DNA of 64,000 nt, taken from the NCBI GenBank assembly GCA_022747635.1, contig JAKTNV010000001.1:39823572-39887571 (forward strand), written 5' to 3'. This DNA comes from Hetaerina americana. Taxonomy: Eukaryota; Arthropoda; Insecta; Odonata; Calopterygidae. Of the stretch, positions 1-13,225 are shown piece by piece; the first letter of the stretch is position 1, and each line of letters begins with the position of its first letter. The position numbers were made by a program, and so were the translations under genes. The notes under the pieces were generated by a model, which was not told where the DNA came from, searched no databases, and saw nothing but the letters and a program-made list of their open reading frames with translations.

Positions 1-1001
1 ACCTCCAAAATTTGGTACACCCATTAGAAGTATATAATTGTAAGTAAAAAGTGACTCGAATTCAGACGACTTTCTCAATAATGAAAGAGTTAAGTGGAGA
101 TCGCTGTCCGTTGGGCTACATTTGTGATGAGTATTAGTTATCCCTCGCGGAAAAATGATAAAAAATAATTGCATTAATTTTAAAAAAATTGCTAGAGTTA
201 TGAAAATTTACTATAAAAAAACTGTAGAAACTAGAATAGGAAGAAAACCTGGAGAGAAGAAGTGAGCGAGGATCCAGAACTGGCATCTTTAAATATGCTT
301 ACTTCCCTAACAATGTTCACGATCGCGGGTAATGCTAAAAATATCTGCAAAATTATAATCGGAAAAAACTTCGTAAAAACTAAGACAGGAAGACAACTTA
401 GGTAAAAGAATGAGATAGGATCCGGGATTGGCATCTTTGAATACATGTATACTTTCTTTCCTCACAATGTTCACGGTTGCGGAAAAATTAAGTTTCAGTT
501 CTCTGGTAGTATAAATCAAATACCATTCATTTTAATTGAGGAGGGATTACACCGACCCCAAATGTCAATAAGAAAGGAATAAATTCTATTATCTTAAAGT
601 TCCCTGCCGAATATCCGCGTGCCAGTTTGCATATTTAAATAAACGTGGATATAATTTTGGTTGAAAACATTTTTATCCTTAATGAGTTCAGAATATATCA
701 GTTAAATTTTAAATTTTATCCATTTTATATTGCCTTTCAGCATTAGTTTAAAATATAGTTGTGAAATCATCTAAATAATCGCGGTTTACCCATTCTTATG
801 CTATTTTTTGACATGTAGTGTCCCAGAATATGTCATCACATTTTATGAATCGTATTCTATTTTCTAATCAAATGCGTCTAAAACCAAACGTTTTCCATAA
901 AATGTCCTTTGCATTTAATGTCGGCCAATTTTATTTTACCCAAATTTAAGTACCTAATTTATCTTCCCCTTGCCGATAACGCCTTTCGAACTGGTCATGC
1001 A
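1..1001. other. AT-rich non-coding flank containing a diverged tandem duplication
   Basis: No gene is recognisable. The only structure is a diverged direct duplication of about 120-130 bases, repeated at an offset of roughly 150. Both copies contain TGGCATCTTT (281-290 and 429-438) and CAATGTTCAC (311-320 and 465-474), in the same order and with similar sequence between. Short open frames on the minus strand across both copies follow from the duplication and do not look like protein. Confidence 0.5.
218..487. repeat. Two-copy diverged tandem repeat (about 150 bp period)
   Basis: Copy 1 covers about 218-333 and copy 2 about 362-487. Shared blocks in order are an A-rich start, AGGAAGA, GAGG/TAGGATCC, TGGCATCTTT and CAATGTTCACG. 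The offset grows from 148 to 154 bases across the unit, so small indels separate the copies. Nothing suggests a coding function. Confidence 0.6.
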
Positions 1002-1897
1002 GGGTCCTTACAATAGGTTTCAGGACTGGTTCCCTGTAGCCTCAACGGTGCGGTGGATGGGGGTCCGACCGGTTGGCTCGGTAGAGGGGTCCCCCATCAC
1101 TCAGGCACACTTTAGTTCAGTCGCCTCCGGAAATGCGTTGAGACAGGAGGTGAAATTTGGTGACGTGTGATTGTTTGTGGTGTCGTCGCGCCAGCATGGA
1201 GCGCACCGTCGAGCAACGCTACGCTGTGAAGATTTGCGTTAAACACGGGAAATACGCGTCAGAGACCCTTGAAATAATTAAACAGGCTTATGGGGATGAT
1301 GCCTTGAGCCGCACAAGAGTTTTTGAGTGGTACAAAATGTTTAACGAAGGCCGGGAGCTCGTCGAAGACTAGCACCGCGTCGGACGCCCGTCGACCGCTC
1401 GAAATAATGCTCAGATGGCCAAAGTGAAAGCCGTTTTGGACTCTGGCAGGCGTTTAACGATCGTCCTTATCAGTGAGGAGACCTGTCTTTCAGTCGGGAC
1501 CGTCCACACAATTGTAACAGAGGATTTTGCGATGAGGAAAGTGTGCGCGAAGCTGGTGCCGAAAGTCTTGAGCGAGGAACGAAAACTGTGGAAATTTTGG
1601 ACTTCATCCAGGAAGATGAAGATTTTCTCGACAGCGTTATTACCTCAAAGGATCGCTCAAAAGGAGCTCAAAGGATATCGGTTCGACTCCATCGAGGCGG
1701 TTCAAGTGGCGACGACAAAGGCTCTCAACAGTATTCCGGAAACCGACTTCCAGCGGGTTTTTGACGAGTGGCAGACGCGCCAAACTAACTGTATCGATGC
1801 AGAAGGAATGTATTTTGAAGATTATTAAGTAATTGTAATGATAACTGCAATAAATTTTGATTTTTGGGACCAGTCCTGATACCTATTGTACGGACCC
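1002..1897 (+). mobile_element. Internally deleted mariner transposon with short TIRs
   Basis: The ends form inverted repeats of 32 bases (1002-1033 and 1866-1897) differing at about three positions. Both start GGGTCC and contain CAGGACTGG. The interior encodes a mariner-type transposase from 1196. The element is about 0.9 kb, against about 1.3 kb for an intact mariner, because a central segment is missing. I do not see the TA target duplication expected of mariner: the flanks read CA on the left and TT on the right. The flank has probably mutated or the ends are slightly misplaced. The copy cannot encode an active enzyme. Confidence 0.9.
1196..1828 (+). pseudogene. Mariner transposase pseudogene lacking the entire DDD catalytic core
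   Basis: The reading begins MERTVEQRYAVK, the N-terminal DNA-binding region of a mariner transposase. It runs on through a helix-turn-helix region (YGDDALSRTRVFEWYKMF, then the GRPS linker after an in-frame TAG at 1370-1372). The same frame resumes to VCAKLVPKVLSEE. A frameshift then follows: the frame starting at 1543 continues the homology through EDEDFLDSVIT near 1650. Directly after this, where family members have the first catalytic Asp in a GDESW-like motif, the sequence jumps to the C-terminus (LKGYRFDSIEAVQ to EGMYFEDY, stop at 1826-1828). All three catalytic Asp residues and the HDNAPAH region are absent. The remaining DNA-binding half is broken by the stop. Confidence 0.88.
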
Positions 1898-4009
1898 TTC
1901 AACCTTCTCCATCTGCCCGTCCTTCTCGCCTACTTTAAGTCTCCACCTCAACTGTCAAGTTTTGTCGTTGTGCGCTAATTCTCATGGTATCTTGCATTGT
2001 TATCCTATTTTGTTAGTTTGATTCACTTAGATCAAAGCTGCAAAATTCATGAAGCAGAGGGAGAGAGATGTTTCCGGTCTGAAGCCATGTTAGAGCTGAG
2101 TTTGTGCACTGTAGGTTGAAAGGGGCCTCCTGCGAATGGCCGTATGAGCCGCTGCCTCTATACACATAATTTCAATGCGATTATATATGGATTGTAGGGT
2201 GTTATCTTATCATAATTCTATATTTTAGTAATGAATCTGACATTCAAATTGAGATCGAATTGACGTTTTTACGGAAGAAATAACGTGTAATATCAAGTCA
2301 ACAATTCCGGGTGCATTAGTATGCATTCCAGATAAATTATTCATTAATTTAATTCTTATAATTTCTGCGTAAATTCTAATTTCTCGGTCACCTACCTTTG
2401 TATATATTCCATAATTTTGTATGATTTTTTGGGCTGAGCGAATGTCTGCGGTAATTAGGCAAATTTTCTTTGGCTCGGTTCCAAATTGTTTTACCCCTAA
2501 AAAGCTTGTTTAATTTGGCCTATTTATCCAAAGAAGTAATTACATGTTGTTCAGGGAAAAAGAAATCGATATTTCATTCTGCAAATACATTGAATCAGCG
2601 TACATTCATGGATTCAATGATGTCGTAATATAACGGTGTTACATCATAGGCCCATTTTTCATTTATCGATGGCATAGCTGAAATCAAATGTTGATGTAGA
2701 ACGGTAATCCTGGACATAGAAGCACATCAAATATAAAATATCTAGACGCCATGGTACTGAAAGAGTAATTTGAATGTCTGCTGCAATTGGTCTTTTTATC
2801 TATTATTATTGTCGCAGTAGAAAAATGACTGGAAGAAGTATTATTCACTTGCTTAAGTAAGTACCGTAGCATCAAAACTTCCTTAGTGAGCATGGTTCTA
2901 AATTGTTTACACAACGTTATTTCGAATAATTACATATTGCACTATGATTTGGTTTACCGTACTGCACTAACTCAGATATTGTTTAGACATCTGTTAAATC
3001 ACACAAAGTGTATCTATTAGCAGACTGTATCAAAAAAGTTGAGGTTATTTCCGGTAAGTCAGGGTGCTCCATGGATGGAATCTGTACAAAACTTTGCTAT
3101 TCATCTACTGTCCATAAGTGGTAGTAACTTCGTTTTAGTTCCATGAGATGATAATTCCCAAGACGTAGGTAAAGAAAATATGAAGACCAAAGTAAAGCAG
3201 GGTGATAAATTAATGCACCAAGCCAGAATAATTACGTAAATAACGAGAACTGTGGACAGGGTCGGGGTTAATGGAGTGTAAATAAATAATTTTGAAAGCA
3301 TTAATAAAGATCCAAGCGAAGTCTGGCTGATATTGTTACCATAATAATGCGTATTGGCCGACCATTTTGTGTTTCTTGTTTATTTTATACGTTACGTAAC
3401 ATGCATCAAATTTTAAAAGATATTACAGAAAAAATATTTTTGATCGAGGAATTATCGGTATACTCAACATTAGCAACGTTTCATCAAACATTTTCAGTTA
3501 GTTATTGGATCAAAGAGATGAAACGTTTAATATAGATTTTCATGAAAACAATGAGTAATACTTTTGGTTACTAACAAGTTTGATTGATTCAAATTTTTGC
3601 CGTGTAATGGAGAGCAGAGAATTTGCTATTTTGGATGCGATGAATTTCATTGGATATATGAGTGCCTGCGGAAGAGAATAATTTCGATCAAAGGGATATT
3701 GTTCAATAGGATGTCCTTAAGGGTACTCGTTAGTTTTAAGGCGCAGATTAGAAATTGTCCCCAGTCGGTAGATTATCATCAACAATAATCTTCGTTTGCA
3801 ATTAGATTGTATGAAATGTTCTGTTTTGTTCAGATGTTCTGTTGAAATGCGTAAAAATATTGCTTCGTCTTAAATCAGATAATCATAATTTCGCAAAAGC
3901 TGCTTGTCATTCCACCCAAATGGTCAGAAAGAATGCGTGTTATATACCTCCTGAGTTACCACCAAAATACTACCGAAAGGAAAGTGGAATGAATGGAAAT
4001 GGAGGACTT
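1898..4009. other. AT-rich stretch with no supported feature
   Basis: Open frames are all below 80 codons, with no family resemblance, no convincing splice-bounded exon and no repeat structure that I recognise. Confidence 0.5.
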
Positions 4010-4570
4010 TGAAACGTTAACGGGTGGAAGGAAGATATGGAACGCGTGCGAGGGATGAAAAAGGACGAGAGTGGAAACCAGGAACAAGGGAGATGGTTCC
4101 GGGATGAGAGGAGGGCTCTCTCGCCCTCAGCCGATTCGTGTATGGAGTCAAGAGGGGGAAGGAGGAGAGGTGAGGGATAGAGATAGGGAGAGGTATGGAG
4201 GGGAGGAGAGAGGTCATTGCTTAGTGACGCAGATGGATGACAAAGAGAAAAAAGCTGCATGTTTTCGTAATTGAATTCAATGGAAATTGGTTGGAAAAAC
4301 GGGGGAGGCCATTCGTCGTCTATGGGAAGAGATATCTGCCGCCTCCCTCTTCCCTGCGCGCTTCCTCCCGTCCGTTTCCCTTCCCTCCCCGCCCCCCCTG
4401 CCACTTAAATGTCCTCTTACTACAGCCTCGGTCCTCCGGCTTCCACTCCCCCTCCCCGGTTAACCCCCTCCAACTGCCCCTCGCTCCCCTCGCCATATCT
4501 CCTAACTCCCCCTTCCCACCGTCGTCGACCAATCCTCTCTCCCCCTCCCTATCCAAGCCGATTCTTCCTA
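4010..4570. other. GC-rich island, purine-rich then pyrimidine-rich
   Basis: About 4010-4230 is dominated by G and A on the + strand. About 4330-4560 is dominated by C and T. The switch lies near 4270-4320. Overlapping open frames on both strands (for example minus 3970-4404 and plus 4237-4680) are low-complexity Pro/Ser/Arg/Gly shadows of this composition. Confidence 0.7.
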
Positions 4571-7500
4571 GGACGCCCGACCTAAATGCTTTCCCGAAAA
4601 CTTTACGGAGAGATATCCATGAAAATAATTTCGAATTACGAAGGGACAGGCAAAGTTTAATGTATTTGAAGTCGCGTTAGGTGGATGAAGCGATGTTTCC
4701 TGGTGGCGTTTTTGTGCTTGTTCACCATAGGAGTGGACTAAGGCAAGTCAAGTGTGGAAAAAAATTGAAAGTATGTATTGAATTTGCATGGCCCCCATCT
4801 CAATGTTTTCTCTCAATATTAACTTCAATCAGCTATTATTATGAGATCCAAGGGATAAATTATTGCGATGGAAGCGTATGTACCTAATTTCCAACGTACT
4901 TTCGTTCCATATTAGATTAATCTTGTCGTTCCGATTTCATAAATATTTAAAGTTAATCACATCCACTAATGCATATAAGATTGAATTATGTGTCTTAGTC
5001 TTCAATTCCATTTTATCTAATGCTCAAGGTGTTTCCAATGAGAATACAATTCAACGGTAGTATCAAGGAAGTGCTCATTTTTTCATATCTTTTAATTTGT
5101 TTCAATTTTTTTTTAATATTGAACAAATAATAATATATCACCGTCCACATTTGAGAAGTGGGTGAATTAAAATTATTAGTGCTACAACATATAAATGTAA
5201 TATTTGTATTCTGAATTTTGATTTAGTCTCTCCTTGTTGTTTAATTATCCAAACTAAAATTTTGGAATATTTTGTTGTGATGTCTAAGTCTGTAACTTAT
5301 TGATTATTTACAATTTTACGAAAACTTCATAGTTCTCCACCTTAAGGTCAACGTCTTTACTAAGGCAATTAAGGACATTTTCAGAAATATAGATATGTAA
5401 AATCATACTCCATACAATTATCTGTACATATCGTCTCCTTTTGTTTCTGTGTTGTGTATTCATACCTATTGTATGCTTGTATATATACGTCCCTAAAAAA
5501 TATACCATTATCTAGGAAAAAAACTTCTATTTTCACGGAAACTTTTACTCTAGGCCATAGCCGAAAATTCTGTATCATTTTTATAATATTTTCAATAACT
5601 GTATTATGCCACAAGGTGAAATATCTAGGCACATGATGCAATAGTATATCAGGTGGCCGCAGTTAGTATGTCCCACTTAATCAAATAATAATCTATTAAA
5701 TGATATCTTTTGACCATCTTTTATCAATTTTTAAAGAGGAATGTTCCAACCTGTTAGTCCCTGGAACCTGTAATGTAGATGGATGCAGACGATATCCTAC
5801 CGGCGTCGCTAGATATTAGGATCTTTTCGGATAGGAAGAGAAAACTTTTGAATTATCCCTTTCCTCTAAGTGCCTTCTTTGACTGTTTTCTGACTCACGC
5901 CGGTAGATCTCCCCTTCTCCATTACTTACCACTTTCGCTTGAAATGATTCTAATATAAAATGGGCCTTGAAATTTCATTTAATTAGAATGGTCTCGAAAT
6001 CACATAAGTAATTCATAGTGAATAGCATGAATCACTTAATTTACTGCTATAAAAACTGCACCTTTTCCCAGCTCTACGCATTTATTTATCACAATTTTCT
6101 CATTGATATGACCAAAAGATCTGCAATCAGCAGGATATAAAATAGCAAAGTTAGTTAACCATTAAAGGAATAGATTAATTAGGAATTTTAGGCGGAATGG
6201 AGTGTAACAAGTATAAGCGCGTGAAAAAAGCCCTTTCATAGCTCTACGTGCTGACTATGATGCGTATTAGTTAGTGGAAGTTTCAGAAACCTTTGATCAG
6301 AAAATATCTCAATAACTTTTGCAACAGAAAAAAAATAAAGCTTAATGAGTAAAATTTTCATTTTTGCAAGAGATCATTTTCTTCAGTATTACAATTGTTT
6401 TCAAAAATTACACTGAGAAGCACTTAAAAGTTATTCCTTTTAGACAATAAAAATAGATTTTTTACCTGATAAACGTTTTGACTGCGCTCCACAAGTTTTT
6501 TGCTAGCTACTGTTGGAAAAGGTGGCACACCTTATTTTATTTCCCAAGTACCATAATATTGCATTTTTTTTACTTTAAATGACTATATAAAATTATGTAA
6601 GGCAACATGGATAGGAAAATTGTGGAAAACCTTCTTGTAGTAAAATTACTAGGTTATTTTTAATATGCCTGAGAATACTGTGGAATAGGCTTATGACCAT
6701 GTCACCGTGGAAGAATTATCTAGTAACAAATAGCTATTCAACAGATATTCCTAGGAAGGTAGTGCAATATCTTTCATAAAAACTAACTTCATAAATTATA
6801 ATGCATATTATTTTACGGAAAAGAACTGTCCGAGACCACTGGTTGAACCTTTTGGTGTCATGAAACATTATTTAAAAGAATGATATATATCATGGCTACT
6901 GTGTAACATCATCAATTTCTAAGGGCCATCAATGACAGGGTCGTTAAAATGGCTCATCGTTCTTACCAAGCAACATAACCCGTTCATAATTATCACACAC
7001 TGTTTTATAAACAGTAAAGCTTAAAAGGCGGAGTTATTCCTTGTAGATGTATTATTTTATTTTAAAAATAATAGCCAAACGTCCATACCTTTAATAATAA
7101 TTCTGTCTGAAATATGCGAGGTTAAATAATATCCTACTTTCATTTTTTAAATACGCAAATTTATAGAAATGCTACTTTAATGTATAACTCATGTAGAATA
7201 AAATTACCAACAGCAGTACGAATTTTCAATTCCTTTAATTTTCACTCAAAAGTATTTCTCAGGTGGAGCAAATGGATTTCCTGAATTATTTAGTGGTCAA
7301 AAGAAGTATTCTTTGCCTATATATTAGAGTATCTAGATCACTTAATCTTAGCATTAAAAGCAATAAATCAAAATTTTGAGCTCATGAGACATGTCATGAT
7401 TTTAAATATATAATTGTGTTCGGAAAAGCGGATATTTGGAGAAAACGATTGAAAATAAATAGCTGGAGTATTTCCTTTTTCTGCGAGCAAATTTACCACC

Positions 7501-10390
7501 AAAGAAGTTACACAGGGTAAAAATGGATAAAATTCTGAGTTTCAAAATATATTTATGGAGATTTTTCGAAATTTTTGGAATTTCATGAAGTATTGTTAAA
7601 TGTTTGATTCAATGAAAGATTCCTTTCCAGAATTTCAGCTTTAAATTCTTCAATTGTCTTTGTCAGAGGATCAGAAAGTTTTACTTATCATATGGTCGTA
7701 CAATTCACATTAAATTAAATTCTGAAGTTAACTCCATTTTAAACAATTGAAAGTAATGGTTTTGATCGAAACGGTTTTCCGAAATTAATTATGATATTAA
7801 TTATACCTTTTCCATTTCTTATATCTCACAGAGGCGGATTTTCTCCTATCAACGAATAAAAATAAAAAAATATTCGTTTCGATAAATTCTCCGTCTTTAT
7901 TTATATCTCTATCCTTGGGGCATTCCCATCGCAATGACAAATTTTACTTTGAATCAATAGTGCATTGTCCAATAATTGTCTATCTTCGCTGAACTAATAT
8001 AAACGAGAGTAATTAATAAACAGTATTTCTTCCATAATGCTTCAGACAGTGTGTAAAGGTGAATAAATCAATAATATCATCTCTTGCAGTTGGCTAATTA
8101 TTAGAGCACGTGTAGTTCACTCCATAAGGTATTCTGTTTGCATAACGATGCTCGGTAAAATAAAATAATATACGTGTCTGTATTTCTTCTTGATTATATT
8201 TGTAGAACAAGAATAATCTTTTTATTCCACCGAGATGAAATGAATAGATCAGTTGTTTTTCGGTCATCTCCTTTTAAAACACAAATATTTCCACAGCAAA
8301 ATCGAGTGTTTATTTCCACCTACAAAAGTGATTTCCGTTTGTAGTGACACATAAACAGGGCATAAAATGAGAGGGGTATACATGTAAAAATGAGCAAAAA
8401 ACTAAATTTAATCATATGAAAAGAGGTTACCAATTATAAGTAGAGGTAAGATAGAGTTATTAAATGTGTTAGAGGAAAACAAAATCGGATAAGTACTCGT
8501 ATCAGCAGGTGGTGAATACAGTAAGTGGGAGAGAAGAATTTCTTAAATAGTAATTAGCAATAACTACAGGTAGGTCATGATGATATTCTGATATTGATAA
8601 GCAAAAGCAGTTCAGGGCAGTCATTGATAGATTTAAATCCAAATCAAATTTGAAAACGACTTAAGCATACAGTTTGTAGATTACAAATGAATTGAGAAGA
8701 ACGAAAAGCGATGAAAGAAAAGTATGAGTAGAATTGCGGGCATTAATGTCGTTATTCCACCAAACATCATAGCATCAAAGAAATCAGTAACGCTGCTAAG
8801 AATATAAAGATTGGTTAGATCCGAGATCGATCTCATTGAGGGTCAGTACATAAATGGTGGAAGGACAATATTTGAAAAATATCAATGTAACGAATGGTAG
8901 GTTATGATTTACGTGTATCGGTAGAACAGCTCTAAGACACATGACGCTATTTTTCGAGCCCGAATATGTTCAGAGAAATCAATTTAATTAGATTCCAGTC
9001 CCAGTATCCTTTGCATACAGCACAATTGAAATAAATGGTATAAATTCTGTTATGAGTTTAAGATAGGATATTCTGCATAATTTAATTAAGTTTAAAATTT
9101 CAGATATTGCAGCATTTTGAATATTACTGAAGTATTTCTTTGTTTTCTCGATGTGAAAAAAACAACTTCAAATGTTTCAGCGTATTTTTCGTCACGAAAA
9201 ACTGTTTTCATATCCTAATTCTTATTATATCTGTATTAACTCCTCTAGTTTGAAAATAAATTACAAATACAGATGTCCATTTATTAATAGCTTAGCCTCT
9301 TAAAATTCTTAAAATTAATTTTTTTACGTTTCCAATGCATAATTCCTTTCTTATTAAGTATTTCAGCGGTGACTCAGTAGAGAAAAAAAATCTTTTATAA
9401 AATTGTAAAAATGGATTCTAATGTAACAAGAAAATAGGAAAATGGCATATAACTCAATAGGCGCTCCTATGATGAGCTTTGATCAAAATCGGAAAAAGAT
9501 CTTGTATAAGCATATTAGCATATAAAATCATGCTTTACATAGCGTACAGTGTTAACATTGGCATTTTAAATACATGGAGTGCATATTTTTAGACATTTCG
9601 ATTAGCAACTTTAGTAACGATCATGACATTTTGTTATGAGTTAAATAATAAATCCCTTGATTAAAAAAATATATTTAGGGAAGTGAATTTAATTAATCGC
9701 TGGTGATCGATGCAATTTACAAATTTGACAATACTTCACTGGAAACCATAGCAATGAAAAGAAATTTCAGAGACATTCTGCATTTGGATTGCTGAAGATG
9801 TGATTTTTTGAAGAATTATAAACAAAAATAGTATCAGTTTCCCAACTTCAACAGTTGATGGTGCATTTCTTTTACTTTTATTTATTAAGTTTTGCTACCA
9901 TTATTAAATGAATAATAGGCATGAAATATACACCACGGTTCAATCATAATTTTTCAATACCCGCGTTCTGGAAGGGAAACATTTTGTATGATTCAGAATG
10001 CTATATTTCCTAAATTATTCGTTCAATTATAATAAACACAGTTGATTACTATGTATTTGCTTATGGGTTGCATAGTGGTTTATTCTCTGCCATCCATCTT
10101 AGCCCATGTAGATGGCTTTCAGTAATTAAGTTCACGTCTTAAATGTCAATCACTAATTGACTTCATGACGCCTAAAGTTACATAGTGGGAGTGACAGATA
10201 TTCATTATTAAATAATATGAAAAAATTTGAAGGCATTTATTTTTTTGTGGATGCTCATTCATTAAGTTAAGTGGTACCTACCATCATAAGCACACCGCAA
10301 AGTACAGTGATTTTATTTCCTCACAAAGAGACGAGATTGGAATCTTATACCTAACCAACCATTGTCGAAGCATATTTAATTAAGTGCATC
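4571..10390. other. Long AT-rich stretch with nothing supported
   Basis: Nearly 6 kb of AT-rich sequence dense in stop codons. From 5642 to 10383 there is not even a 60-codon open frame. It is best read as intron or intergenic DNA. I found no transposon ends, tandem repeats or exon-like segments. Confidence 0.6.
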
Positions 10391-11560
10391 AGGATAGGGA
10401 AATCCAATTTTTTCCCCCGTTCACCACCCCGGAGTACTCAATGGCCCCGAGTTCGCGGCAAGGGAATGAATCGCAAATACCAAACAATGGAATCGGCGGT
10501 GAGGCCGGGGTTGCTTTTTCGCCTGGGAGGGGGGGGGGCAGCGGGTGCGAGGGGCGGGAGGCGTGGCACGGCGTAGCGGGGGTGGGACGCTGGTGGCGTC
10601 CTTCCTGCTGGCAACGGGCACGTCAAGTGGTTGGCATGGCAGCAGAGATGGCGATTGCCCTAAAAGCGTAATATTTCAGAGGAGAGTGAGACACGGGCAC
10701 AAAAGAAAAGGCTGCGAGGTAGGAAGGGGTTACTTGGGCTAAGAGGAAGACGGGAAAGAGAGGGGGGAAGGGGTGAGCGGGAGGTGGGGGCGATGGGCCA
10801 GTGGGTGGGGGGAGCGGAAGGACGAAAGGCGGGTGGGAAGTAGGACGGGAGGGGGGAAGCACGGTGAGAACGCGGGAAATGGACGCGTTCAGTTCAACGC
10901 GTTTATATCACACCGTGGTGCAAGTGACGAGCGGAGATGTGTGCTTGTGCCTGAGTGTGAGTGACTCCTCTTTCGCGAGAGATTCAAATCCTGGTGCTGC
11001 GGAATTCACTCCCTGCCCGGAATGGAAAATGTTCCTTCAATCTGCCACGAGCCACCCTTCTCCTCCTCCTCCTCCCTCCACATCCACTCCTCCTGCCTCC
11101 CCCTTCCCCCTTCACACTTCCCGCACCGAAAATCCCTCTCCTCTCGCTGCCATCCATTTCACTCCACCTCACTCACACACCCAACCGCCCTCCCCATCCA
11201 CTCCCCCCCATCTCGCGTCCCTTCCACTTCCCTTATAATCTCCCCACTCTGAGTCCTCTGCCTTCTTTCTCTCGTCGCTTTCTTTCTCCCCCCACACCCC
11301 GTGTCCTTCTCCTTTCACCCCCGCCCGCCATCCTTTTCAAGTTCTCACTCTCTTGCTCGGCTTTCATTTTATTTCCCACCGCTTTCTCACGACTCTCACA
11401 CTCCTCCTTCCCCTTCTCAGGAGAATAAAATACTTTTCCACCTTCTCTCGTCTCTCCCCATCCTTTTTTCTCCCACTCCTCGTGCCTCCAGCCTCCTTCG
11501 AAGCCATTCTGGGCTATCTCCTGGTCTTTGAATGTGTTACCTCTTATCCCCCCTCTGGAT
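10391..11560. other. GC-rich island, G/A half then C/T half
   Basis: About 10500-10870 is G-rich on the + strand, with runs of 7-9 G near 10530. About 11040-11520 is C/T-rich with CTC and TCC repeats. Many overlapping frames (for example plus 10801-11238, plus 10961-11428, minus 11233-11679) give Pro/Ser/Leu-rich or Gly/Arg/Glu-rich low-complexity products and are not accepted as genes. Confidence 0.7.
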
Positions 11561-12624
11561 AGCTGTGAGTGTATTCGGATTCGTCGCGTGATTATATTTG
11601 GTGTTGGATCCCAAAGAGGTATATTAGGAATGTTATTGGCTCTACGCTTGCATCGTTTAACACTTGTACCCGAGCTCATTTTTTGCTATGTCGATGATAT
11701 TTCTGTTATGATTTTTTTTCGAATTTGTGAGAAAAAGTACCTTGATGCCTGTTTGAAAACAATGAGAACTTTTTTCCTCTTCTCTTGCCACGTATCAGAG
11801 ATAGCATCTGAGGTATAAAAAAGTTGCTATCAACTTCATTTTTTCGTAATTACTTTTTATTTCGAAACGACGTTTAATTTTATGGTAAAGCTCCCTCCCA
11901 GTTTACCGTGCTCTCTCTTTCTCTGCCGAATTTGTTTTTCCTCGTATTTAATCTTCATTTTACTAGATCACATGCTATAAGCCAACTGGCTCCGCACCCC
12001 CTCCTCTTCCCGCGTAAAATGTCATCTGTCTGTATTCAATAATCCAAGTCTAAGTTTTCAGTATCCCTTGTTCACTTTTTTTGGGAAGTTGCTTTTAAGC
12101 TCTGATTGAAAAAAGTGCAATTTAATGCTTTATGATTAACGTTAAGACTGTGTAACTTTTGTCGTCGATCCCTCCGTTTCTCTTCTACGTAATCATTGAT
12201 AAAGGCCCGAAGTTTTCTAATATTGTCAGTCGCCTAATGTCTTCAACACAATAGATAAACCTCTCAGTATCATTGACAAATTTGATTTTTTTTCCTGTCT
12301 CCGCCTGTCACTTATGTGTGTTCTTTTTCTTCCTCCAATACGCATGAAAACCTCTTTTTTCTCCCGAAAATACTGCGTATACGAAGGACATTATGAAGAT
12401 TAGATTCTTAAAGGACGGAAATACCAAATCAGTGTAAAGTACTATTAGCACATGATCGCATATACTGCTGCTTGTGTCGTTAACTTTCAATGCAATTTTT
12501 CAAAAAGTAGCAAATGGGCAGTGATGTACATTTATATTTCCAGTGACTTGTCATTTCACTAGTATTGTAAACCTCGTCTGATTAATCGTAGCAGTTTCAG
12601 GCTTAACTTTGTGGAATTCCTTTG
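11561..12624. other. AT-rich stretch with nothing supported
   Basis: No open frame with protein-like composition, no repeat ends and no splice-bounded exon recognised. Confidence 0.45.
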
Positions 12625-12774
12625 CGATGAGGGTAGAGAAATAAACTTTGCACTTCCACTGAAAGATTTATTACTTCACACGATTATGGTTTCGATGCTG
12701 CGCATCATCATCAGGTGACCGTGTGAAGTTATGAATCTTTATGAGGGAGTGCAAAGTGTCTTTCTCTACCATCG
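12625..12774. repeat. Imperfect palindrome with 55-58 bp arms; possible Penelope-like/hammerhead-type repeat
   Basis: The left arm (12625-12682) and right arm (12720-12774) are imperfect reverse complements. They share ACTTTGCACT, GTAGAGAAA and ACTTCACACG in inverted order. The 37-base centre, read on the minus strand, contains CTGATGA (12714-12708), one spacer base, a GATGC/GCATC stem, then GAAAC (12693-12689). That order resembles the conserved core of hammerhead ribozymes, which are known in Penelope-like retroelements. The extra spacer base and the lack of an obvious cleavage triplet mean this is either a decayed motif or a coincidence. The palindrome is directly visible; the element identity is inference. 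Confidence 0.6.
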
Positions 12775-13225
12775 TCTAATTATTTATCTTCTATTATAGA
12801 AAGTGATCAATTCTTTATATAAATCGATGAAATTATGGGAAACCTTCTATTTTGAAGTATTTTTATCCATACCTCACCCCATTTTTTCATCATTAGTCGA
12901 GATATATTTTCTTGAACGCAATTTAATTATTTAGTTTTCCTAGCTTAACAAGAGCCTTCAACGTGATACTTCTCCGTATTGCTTGTGGGAAATGTTAGAT
13001 GCTTGGTGATATCTAACTTTGCAGATTTATACTACATACATGTACATTCCATATGATCCAAGAACACAAACTATATTTATATAACACGTATATTTTTAAA
13101 TTCAAAATGTTTATTACAAATTTTGAATTTATTTTGCCATTGTTTGTATTATCTTCGAATATAAATGTATTCATATGAAACAGGAATATTTTCTGTACTA
13201 ATGCACTACGTTAAAGCTCACAAAT
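12775..13225. other. AT-rich stretch with nothing supported
   Basis: No coding or repeat signal recognised. Confidence 0.4.

Noticed and set aside
10961..11428. 155-codon plus-strand open frame with Leu/Pro-rich, membrane-like look
   Set aside because: The hydrophobicity comes from CTC/TCC repeats, and competing frames of similar length overlap it.
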